64,000 nucleotides of DNA from Rusavskia elegans (lineage: Eukaryota > Ascomycota > Lecanoromycetes > Teloschistales > Teloschistaceae), in assembly GCA_011316305.1 (NCBI GenBank), contig SAUG01000128.1:62001-126000 (forward strand), in the 5' to 3' direction. Positions 41,932-51,300 of this stretch are shown one piece after another (within the stretch, counting starts at the first letter, position 1; every line of letters starts with the position of its first letter). Made by a program: the position numbers and the translations under genes. The notes beneath the pieces were generated by a model. It had not been told where the DNA came from, ran no database searches, and saw only the letters and a list, made by a program, of their open reading frames with translations.

Positions 41932-42813
41932 ATGCCTCCCATCATCCCCCAGAATTCCCACACCCCTCGTGTTGTCATCTATCACCAAACCCACTACACC
42001 CGCGATGGTCAGTATATCTCCCTACTACCTCTCCTCACCGAAGCCACCGACGTCGTGAACGTAACACACCTCATCCTCGCCGCTATCCACCTCAACTCTC
42101 CTGCCGGCAACATCCACTTAAACGAACGCCCTCCTACCGATGACCTGTTCATCCCGCTTTGGGAGGAAATCCGGATATTGCAGGATGTCGGCGTCAAGGT
42201 CCTAGGCATGCTCGGGGGAGCCGCACAAGGAAGTTTCCGGGCCCTTGATGGGACGGATGCGAAGTTTGAGGAATATTATGTGCCGTTAAGGGATATGCTT
42301 ACGGATCGTGGCTTTGACGGGTTGGATTTGGATGTCGAGGAGGAAATGTCGCTTTTGGGTGTTATCCGGCTCATGGATCGCTTGAAAGCCGATTTTGGCG
42401 AGGCTTTTCTCGTCACGTTAGCACCGGTGGCGACGGCACTGCAGGGTGGACGACATCTGAGTGGGTTCGACTACGAGGCTTTGGAAGTCATGCGCAGGCA
42501 CCAAATCGCGTGGTATAATGTGCAGTTCTACAACAACTGGGGGAACCTAACGGGGTTCGAAGGCTATGGAGGAATCATCAACATGGGCTGGAAAGCGGAA
42601 AAAGTCGTGGCTGGCGTTTTGACGAACACGGGGAACGGATCGCAGGGGTGGGTTGAAGCAGAGGAGTTGGCGAGGACGGTGACGGTGTTGAAGGTGCTGT
42701 TTCCGGGATTCGGAGGGGTGATGGGCTGGGAGTATTTCAATTCGACGCCAGGTGGGGAAGAAAGACCGTGGGAATGGGCGGAAGTGGTGGGAAGGGCGAT
42801 AAGGGGAGGCTGA
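41932..42813 (+). CDS. GH18-like chitinase/endoglycosidase-fold protein, no signal peptide
   Basis: A single exon of 293 residues. The GH18 catalytic motif DxxDxDxE appears as DGLDLDVEE, with the preceding strand GVKVLGMLGGAA (GG motif) and later LVTLAPVATAL, IAWYNVQFYNNWG and GVMGWEYFNSTPG. The TIM-barrel strand order is complete. The terminal Glu of the motif is present, so catalysis is plausible. The N-terminus (MPPIIPQNSHTPRVVIYHQT) has no signal peptide or membrane segment, so the enzyme is predicted to be cytosolic or non-classically exported. The substrate is unknown; chitin fragments or N-glycans are the options in this family. Confidence 0.82.
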   Translation: MPPIIPQNSHTPRVVIYHQTHYTRDGQYISLLPLLTEATDVVNVTHLILAAIHLNSPAGNIHLNERPPTDDLFIPLWEEIRILQDVGVKVLGMLGGAAQGSFRALDGTDAKFEEYYVPLRDMLTDRGFDGLDLDVEEEMSLLGVIRLMDRLKADFGEAFLVTLAPVATALQGGRHLSGFDYEALEVMRRHQIAWYNVQFYNNWGNLTGFEGYGGIINMGWKAEKVVAGVLTNTGNGSQGWVEAEELARTVTVLKVLFPGFGGVMGWEYFNSTPGGEERPWEWAEVVGRAIRGG

Positions 42814-42942
42814 CGCAGAATGGATTCTGCGTTCCATCGACGGTCGGTAGATTCTGCTCTCCACTGTATCAATACCCTTCCTTGAGAACATCACTCGTAG
42901 GTAAGACCGCTATAGACCACATATACACCACGTGCCCTGGAA

Positions 42943-45327
42943 CTAGCCCTCTGCTTCGATCTCATAGCTGTTGGATTTGTGCTTCGGCTCGAATCTGAAG
43001 TTGTTGTGGGCTGGACCGAGGAACATCTCGCTTCAAATCATTAGCACAGGAACGCCAATCATCCCCTCTACCGGAATCCTACCTGATTTTGATCCAATCT
43101 TTGTAGTTGTCACTGCCCAACAATGTCTCCAATTCATTCCTCCCCTTCCAAGCCGGCGGTCGATCTTGCAGTTTCGGTGGCAAATGCTCCAGAATCCCTA
43201 CCGGCACGTACCGATACGCGAAACTCAACCATTCGAGCAGGAATCTTCTTGTGGTACCAATACCCATCTCATCGGACCCCCATGTTTCGAGGCCGTAACG
43301 GACGAATTGCTCGACTAGTGCCAGTCGCTCGGTGGCAGACTTATCAAGATACTGCCCTTTCTCGATTTCCTCAAATATCCAGGGTTTAATGAGGGCGCCC
43401 CGGGCCACCATGACGGAATCAACCTTCGCTTCCGAGAGATGACGCTGATAGTCAATGTGAGAATAGCAGTCGCCGTTACCAATGAAAAAGACCTTTCCTC
43501 CGGCAGGCTGTGTTCGCGAGTCCGCTTCACGGACGGTATCAGCCAGTTCATCGCCATTTTCGTTGAGTCGCTTGATTAAGGCGGCGCAGTCGGCGATGTA
43601 TTCCCAGTCCGCGGATTTGGTGTATCGCTGCTGTCGACTTCTACCATGAAGCGTTATTGCAGCAACACCTGATCCGCCTCGACCGTAGCCTTGTGCCTCT
43701 TCACCACCGTAGACGAGGCGTTCGACAAGCTTCAGGGCGGTGGGTCTGTTGTCTTTGGTACCCATCCGGATTTTGACGGTGATGGGGACGTCGTTGCTGA
43801 CGGTGTTCATGCCCCGGACGATCTTTTCGAGTTTGGCTTGACTGTCGAGGAGGGCGGAGCCAGCTCCTGTGCGGTACACAAGGTCAATGGGACAGCCGCA
43901 ATTGAGGTCGATGAGACGCAGGTGCGGGCAGAGGGTTGTGAGGATCTCCGCTGTTTTGACCGCTTGCCAAGGTTTGTTGGCAGCGATTTGCGCACCGAAT
44001 CTGAGGTCGCGAGCGTTGTCGTAGTCTTTGACAATTGATGATGGACTTGAAGAAGGGGGTGTGGCTTCGGTTTCGTGAGCGCGCATGAGTGCCCATTCAG
44101 ACTTCTGACCTTGAATGAGGGGAAGGGACATGGCCATTTCGGAGTAAGTCAGCTGGGCGCCAAGATTGACGCAAAGACGGCGAAAGGGCAGATTTCCCTG
44201 GGTGGTTAGGGGAGCGAGGACGGGAGTTTCGGGACCGAAGTAGATTCTGCGCTTTTCGGAAGGAAGGATGGGAGGAGAGATGTAGCGGGCTCTGTTATCT
44301 TCTTTGTCCTGCTTCTGACCGTCGACATCGTCTTCAAGATCTGCGTCTTTCTTGATTGCTTGGTAGCCTTTCTGCTCTTCTGGTTTTGGAGACTGGGTGT
44401 CAAGCCATTTATTGTATGTATCTGCTTTGGGGGTCTTAAATTTGCGTTTCGTCAAGTCGGTCCGTGCTTGTACAGATATGTCGTTAAGAGTGCCGCTACT
44501 GGTAGATACGACTTCTGGCTTTGGTGTACCGATAGAGTCAGGGTTCTCGGTTAGGATCAATTCTTTCCTGCCATCTTCTGCCTCCCTTTCGACCATGTGA
44601 GACCCTACGAATCGGCATTTCCAGCCAACGTTGCATCTCCCGTTCGTTTTCCAGACGGGACAAATACCTCCAAAGGTGTTGAGGTCTTCTCTTTTCCAGT
44701 CTTTCAGGTATTTGCGGAGATCATGTTCGAATCTGCACTTCTCTCCATACGGACACTCGCTTGGGGAAAACTCCGATCTTGTCATCCTCGAGCTACAAAG
44801 GCCGACCTCATCTTTTGAGGAGCCAAAACTTCGGCTTGTGTTTTGACCTCTAGATTTCTCTTTTCGCTTGGCCCTGGTATCTGAGCTTTGCCGAGAAGGT
44901 TCATGGGCTGCTCCTTCGGCGGCATCATCGTTTTGGGTTGCTGCACCTCTGTCACGTTTGGAACCTGGTGGATGGACAAGATACCTGATAGTCATAAGCT
45001 CTTCGTACTTATTTGCTCCCATTAAATTACTGACTCTGGCTTGATCGGAGCTACGCCTTTCCGCCTCTCATTTCGCGTTGCACTGTCCGCCCTGGCTTCT
45101 TCATCTATTGAATGCTCGACTTTGATCCGCTTTGCCTCCGGTTCCGGAAAGTCATCCCGGCCCCCGTGTCTTTCTAGTTTCTCTGCTTTCGTTACAGCTG
45201 AGTCTTCGGCAAGGACGATATTTTGCGGATGAGCTGCCCTTTCTATGTCTGGAACATTTTGTGGCGACTTCAAGGGTTGAACAGGATCAAGAGGATTTGC
45301 CCCACTTGGTTGTGTCTCGTAGCTCAT
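42943..45327 (-). CDS. dus3: tRNA-dihydrouridine(47) synthase Dus3
   Basis: Predicted exons on the complement are 45035-45327, 43083-44984 and 42943-43030, giving 760 residues. Dus3 reduces U47 of tRNAs (and some mRNA sites) to dihydrouridine using FMN and NADPH. The N-terminal region has the conserved [12 protein letters not shown] and two CCCH fingers ([25 protein letters not shown]). The DUS domain includes [13 protein letters not shown], the catalytic-Cys loop [37 protein letters not shown] and [11 protein letters not shown]. The last exon supplies the family tail [20 protein letters not shown], which is lost if the final 52-nt intron is not removed. Confidence 0.95.
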
Positions 45328-45765
45328 GTTGAAAATCAAGAGAAGAAAGAAAGAAGAACAAAGATAACGCTCAGAAGGACTGGCTTGAACATATGCTGAA
45401 AAGCCACATCAAGTAGCTTTAATTTTTGTAGGTAAAGCCAAAGGTACAAGGCTAACGAACCCACCGCAAATCGCTACGATTGCTTGATCCAATAATCCTC
45501 AAGCAGCCTACCAATACTGTGTATAATGTAAGAGAACATCCTACGAACTTCTCGCAAATCTCAAATTTGATGAATCAGGAGTACGGATTCGGGACCTCGG
45601 CATCTCCCGCCAAGCGCTGTGCCAAGACTCTCGAGGGGATGTTTAAATCGACGTCTCGACTTCACTCAGCTCAATGTGGGCCACAGCAACCAGCAAACAA
45701 GTTCCTAAGAACCAGGTCCTGTGCGAAGTTATAGTTCTGCTCCTTATCGAGCAGTGGTCTATGGT

Positions 45766-45766
45766 T

Positions 45767-45801
<35 letters not shown>
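45766..45801. repeat. CAG trinucleotide microsatellite
   Basis: About eleven uninterrupted GCA/CAG units directly abutting the dispersed repeat copy at 45796-45900. Confidence 0.92.
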
Positions 45802-45900
45802 TCCGTAGCAAGTTCTAGACAATCGTTGTATCGAAATCGAATATCGAGGTATCGACTGTTATTACTTCTCATTGCGATTGATTCTCTGCACAACGAGGCT
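45796..45900. repeat. Dispersed repeat, copy 2 (pair with 30589-30692)
   Basis: Same orientation as copy 1. It begins GCAGCTCCGTAGCAAG, contains the same 17-mer ATATCGAGGTATCGACT and runs to about CACAACGAGGCT, matching ACACAACAAGACT of copy 1. The CAG array sits where copy 1 has a short GCAGCTGCGCAG sequence. Confidence 0.75.
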
Positions 45901-46224
45901 GTTGCTCCTCACCTGCAATCATCTCCGTACTGCTTATCCGTCTGGATATACAGACAAGCTGTGGTACTTTCCTGTCGCACCGCTTCTAGACCTCGCAATG
46001 TCCAGGGGGTTGCTCTACAAATGTGCAAGACACGACTATGTTCGCCAGAAGTTCTGAGCAATGTCCTTTGGCCTCAGCTTCAGACGCTGCACGCTCAAGG
46101 GAAGAGTTTACTTTGATGCAAGGTAGCTGTGTTGCTCTTGGAATGTGTTCTACAATCGTGCGTAAATTCCCGTTGCTACGAGCTGGTGCTTTCTAAGTTA
46201 CTTGAGCGCACATGTCTACCATCG

Positions 46225-46387
46225 GCCTAGGTGGTGCACTGGATTAGCATGTCAGACTAAGAACCGATTCGCTTGAAGTTTTGCCTCCCTTCATCGGAGT
46301 CTAACTTCGGTGAAGACTCAGTCCTACTTGGGACAGGGCATACGGCGGCAATTCTGGAGACCCTGTGTTCGATTCGAGGTCTGAATA
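46225..46387 (+). ncRNA. tRNA-like element A (degenerate)
   Basis: Begins GCCTAGGTGGTGCACTGG, with a D arm GTGC/GCAT, then TCAGA + CTAAGAA as an anticodon stem and loop (AAG at positions 34-36). After about 90 nt it resumes with TCTGG, a short variable loop and a T-loop TTCGATT, and ends TCTGAAT where element B has TCTGGGC. The T stem and acceptor stem are poorly paired and no T-run follows, so it is probably inactive. The short variable loop does not fit tRNA-Leu despite the AAG triplet. Confidence 0.5.
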
Positions 46388-46630
46388 ACCCATGGTTATT
46401 GGCATTGGACACGCAGCATCGTACGTCGGAATATCCATTGGAAGGTGGTGCTGAATCGGTCTCGTAAGCCCGAATGTACGCTTGCGTGATTGAGAAATCC
46501 ATTTCTAGTAAAACGTCGTCGACCCGCTTGTGTTTGTCCTTGCCGGTAGCCAAGGGACAATGTTATAAGCCACTTCATTAACACATCTGATATTATAACA
46601 CATTTCAATAGTACATGTGATACAACATCC

Positions 46631-46786
46631 GCCCAGGTGGTGCAGTGGTAGCACATAAGGACAAAGCACCGGTCTGCTGGGGTGACTCCCCTTCGGATCC
46701 CCCACGTCTATTGTCGACGGGAAAGCTATGATCAGCGGGCCGACTTCGTCAACCTGAAGACCGTGGTTCGAATCCATGTCTGGGCA
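46631..46786 (+). ncRNA. tRNA-like element B with Pol III signals
   Basis: The acceptor stem GCCCAGG/TCTGGGC pairs with one G-T, the D arm GTGC/GCAC is perfect, and the T arm is CGTGG/TTCGAAT/CCATG. The B box GGTTCGAATCC is perfect, and TATTTTTT after 46787 is a terminator. The anticodon halves TAAGG and CCTGA are separated by about 95 nt. The loop lacks U33, so it is unlikely to serve in translation. Sequence is related to element A through both ends and parts of the insert. Confidence 0.55.
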
Positions 46787-48308
46787 GTATTTTTTGCCAT
46801 TATTTTCTACATCTATGTTCCGTATCTACCTTCAAATGATACATCTGTCCACATCAAAGATTATGTCGCCATGCACGCACCCCATCTTGAGAGCAATCCA
46901 TACAGCATGGCTTCAAATTGCTCATCCTAATCCAACGTTCGGTGTTCGGTGTCCTTGGCGGCAACTTTCCGGCGCTTAGTGAGGGAATGAATGAATAAGG
47001 GCAAAAGGGGTTTGTTCACAAGATTTTCTGAGCAAGACGTAGGTTAATAGTGCTCAAGGGCTTGTAAGGTTTGGGTCCGTTTCAACGCTTAGACCGTGCT
47101 GTCTTTCGTGCACTTCTGACATATCCGAACATCTGGTTTGATCAGACTCTTGTATTAAGTCATTACATTAGGGGAATACTTCACCACTGTTTATGTCATC
47201 AATTTGTCGCCTAAAACTATGTCCTGTACGACAACTCTCGAGTCTCAGCGGCTTGGGTGTCACCTCGTGCGTATTCCATGTTACCTTGACTTGTAGGAGA
47301 TCGGCATTCTCGACGCTACCAGCTGCATATTCCTATTGAGCTTTGTGTATGGCCCCTTTTTCCAAGTCAGAAGTCCCTGAGTAATGAATAACCTCCTTGT
47401 TGTGTTAAAAAGCAGCGAACCACCCAAAGACCCTCAAGAATCAGGTACTCCTGCATGTCACCACCACGAGCAATACTCTATCTATATCATACTCGGTGAT
47501 GAAGTAGCAACTGTGCTGCCCAGCTTTATTCAAGCCCTTGTTGGACGGAGATCCCATCTTGAGGTATCGAGTATTGTATCCCCTTGGGTGGGATTAATCT
47601 CCAGTACAAAAGACCCGGCGTGATTATAAGTGTAAGTCCCCTTCGAGAATGTCCCCTGAAGCTGAAGCTAAGGTTTCACGCTGTAGCATATCCCTTCGTC
47701 TGATGGGCTGGGCATCCGATACCTTGACTGCCAGCCACATAGGATGCCCCACCAATGTCTGAGATAATCGCTGGTCACTTTCGCTTGGATAAGAAGACAA
47801 CGGTATCTGTCTTACTTCTCAGATCGACTGCGATGCGCAGGTGGTCGTTTTGTCATGAGTATCTGGATCGGCGCGATGTCGCTGGTGCAGATGAAGAGCT
47901 CTTCACTGATTTATGGACAAGAGCAAGACAGGGAAGTCAAGATGAACAAGACAAGCAGATGGCAATGCAATTTTACTTCACAAGCCGGGAGAGTCAATTT
48001 GTCTGTGAATATCTCGGATGAAGGCTCAATCAAAATCAGCTGTGAGGCAAGATCTCCTTCAATCAAACCCCAGACTGCTACATTATACATACTGCAACCC
48101 GTTCGATAATCTCAAAAACTTGCAAGCATTCTCTACATAGCACCAGTGTTGTTTCTCAGACCGTACCAATTCTTCCAACTCTACGTCTTTCTTTAGCTCC
48201 CGGCTACAGTGATAGTTGCTTTGGCAGTATTCGAGGTCCTTGAATTGAGATCAAGGAAATTTGTGTTTCTTAGTCCAACCTACATACCCTTATGACTTTC
48301 ATTGCACG

Positions 48309-51300
48309 ATGTTCCGTTTGATCTCAAAATTCGTGGTGATCTTCGCAGGCTTACTCAGCGTTTTCACTACATCGTATGCCCAGAGTAAGTTGAAGGATCG
48401 TAAACGAATTCCTCAACCGAAACAAGCTAATGTACTTGAGTAGTCAATATACACAATTCAACCGCTCGAGATGCCAATCCATCAGGCGTGGCAACATGTG
48501 ACCAAGGGAATCCAGGCATCGAACTTCGTATCCTCCCGCTAGGAGCGAGCATTGTCGCAGGCGTTGGCAGCAGTGATGGCAATGGATTTCGTGCTCCTCT
48601 CCAGGACGCTCTCGCGGATATGAAGATGGAATTTGTTGGTACCTTGCGTTCAGGATCAATGGCAAACAACTACCACGAAGGTCACTCTGGCTTCACGATT
48701 AGGTCAGATAACCCCTTGGGATGGATATCTGCAAAGCCTTGAATGAAAGCACTACTAACCATGCCGACTACAGCCAAACTGAAGATACTGCCTTGACTGC
48801 GGTACCTTTCCAACCGAATGTGATTCTGTTGCACATAGGAACCAATGATCTTAGCACAGGGCGAGCCGACTACAATGGTGAGATATCCTGCTTCTTCCCA
48901 AGATATCTGATACTGACTGCTATCAGGCTCTACCCAACGTCTCGGCAACTTGCTTGATTATTTACTTGACAAAATGCCTGATACCACCGTTCTAGTCTGT
49001 CAACTTATCGGATCGAAGGATGGAGCTACCAACTCGCGCATTCAGAATTTCAACAGCATGGTACCGCGCTTAGTCGAGCAGCGCCCGGGAAAGCATATCC
49101 TTGTCGTCGACATGACTTCCATCAAGGCCGATCTGCTTGTCGATGGCGTCCACCCCAACGACCCGGGTTATCGCCTTATGGCTCATAAATTCCACGAAGG
49201 AATCAAGAAAGCTCTGGAGATGGGATGGATCCACAAGCCGATTGAACCGCATGTACTACCCAACCCCAATCTCATAGGTCCAATGTGCGACGGTCAAAAA
49301 GAAGTGCAACCCCTTGGCAAAAGGGCCTCGAAGACAGGCCATACTTGTGCTGGCGGTGTCGTTTGGAGCCAGACTGGATCGATCGGTCAAGTAGTAAGTC
49401 CCTTTTCGAAATGTTTTTCGACTTCCCAAAGTTACACCATGAAGCTGACGACTAACATTCTTAGGGTGATGGTACTTGGCTCTCTGTAAGATCCCCTTCG
49501 CCGAACAATGACTTAATACTCTGACACCCAACACTCAGGACATGGACGGCGATGGCCTTGACGATGCAGTGACGATAAGCGAGAACGGGCAAATCTCTGT
49601 CTGGCTCAATCGTCAAGCCAATGCCTCTGCGCCATCCAAGTGGAATTGGTTCAGCCAAAATGATGGCCACCCGATTGCTGAGGGAGTCGGCGCTGGTCGT
49701 GAACAGTATCGTCTCGCTGATGTATGATATATCCCGAACCTCGACGCAGCTTGGAGAGCATACTTGTTCGATACACAATGCTGACTTTTGCAGATCGACG
49801 GAGATGGCAAAGCCGATATGATTATCGTTGATGCAACAGGTAATATCACAGCTGTTCTCAATAATGGTCCAGCAGATACACAGCCTCTTGGCTGGATGTG
49901 GACAGAACTTGGACAGATCAGCCCGCCAGTGGGCGATGCGGCTGGTGTTGGATTTGCTGATGTGACAGTGCGTTTTTCTCGTCCCTCAGCATGAGTGGTG
50001 TCAGTCACGGCAACGCTGACCTAATGAAACTTTAGGGTGATGGTAAAGCAGATCTCATCTGGCTCGACGAAGGTTCGCGGATGACAATTTATCGGAATGA
50101 TTGGGGGTTAGGACCAACGTAAGTTCTCAGTCTTAGTCATGTACTTGCTCATGCATATGTTCTGCCCTTCGACATGACTGTTTAATCAGTGGGCCATGTG
50201 CATGGCTAACTCGAAAGCTAGGACTCAACGGTATTGGAAATTCACGAGAATTACCGAGAATCCAATCGATCTCAACGCTCAACATCCCCAGGACATGCGA
50301 TTCATGTAGGTCCTGTATCGTCTCGTGGCTTCTGTTGTGTAATCTGCTAAGGGCCTTCAGCGATATTGATGGAGACCACAAAACGGACGCTGTATGGGTA
50401 CATCCATCAGACGGCTCAATCGTTGTTTGGCTGAACCAAGACGCCACCAGCAAAGACGGCTGGACACGCTCTCCTGATACCATCAATCCACCTCATGACC
50501 CTGTCCCTGGCCAGAATGTTATGTTCGGAAGAATACACGTCCCGGACGGGCGTGTTGATTACGTAGTTCGAGATCCGCAAAGCGGCACCATATCTGTCTG
50601 GAGAAACGGCTGTGATATGTATGCTTCAGGCTCGTCAGAATCAATGGACGACATCGAGGGACGGAGCGAAGAGCAACAATTAAGCGCCAGGCAGAATCCC
50701 CCACCAAGCTCTCCGTCGCTTCGACCCAGCCCCAAGCCAATGCCTCCGACCTCTATTACATCTAGTGGAGCTCTTCCTGCCCCCCAGGTGACTACGCCAC
50801 CCAGCACCAGACCTCAAGCAACATCTAGTCAATCTACAGCATCGACTAGAAGCGGAGCAGCCGCTGTGCCTTTAACGGCGCCGAAACCCTCACAGACAAC
50901 TCCAACCACTATCAGTCCTCCTCCGCCATCTACTCAAAGCTCGACTAGTACTAGTACCAGCACAGGGGCAGGGTAAGTAAAATACGAAGCGCTTTGGTGT
51001 TTGATGAAGACACGCTGACTCCGTAATACGCTCTAGTGGCATCCTCATTCCGATTCCGATTGTTGTTCCTATCCCTATTCCACCTGTTATTAAACCGCCT
51101 CCTTTACCCATTCCTCCTGTCGTGGCCCCTCCTGGTCTACCGCCTGTCCCCGGCCTGCCTGGCATACCCAAGCCCCCTGGCCTGCCTGGCATCCCCAAAC
51201 CCCCTGGCCTGCCTGGCATCCCCAAGCCCCCTGGCCTGCCTGGCATCCCCAAACCCCCTGGCCTGCCTGGCATCCCTAAGCCCCCTGACCTGCCCAAGCC

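Larger units (their letters stand above)
45328..48308. other. Gene-poor repeat region
   Basis: About 3 kb upstream of both dus3 and the large secreted protein. It carries a CAG microsatellite, the second copy of a dispersed repeat and two related tRNA-like elements, all listed separately. An 88-codon ATG frame at 47755-48021 has no known relative. I see no transposase or reverse-transcriptase remnant. Confidence 0.5.

Noticed and set aside
47755..48021. 88-codon plus-strand ATG frame
   Set aside because: No known relative and located in repeat-rich DNA; no splice partners found.
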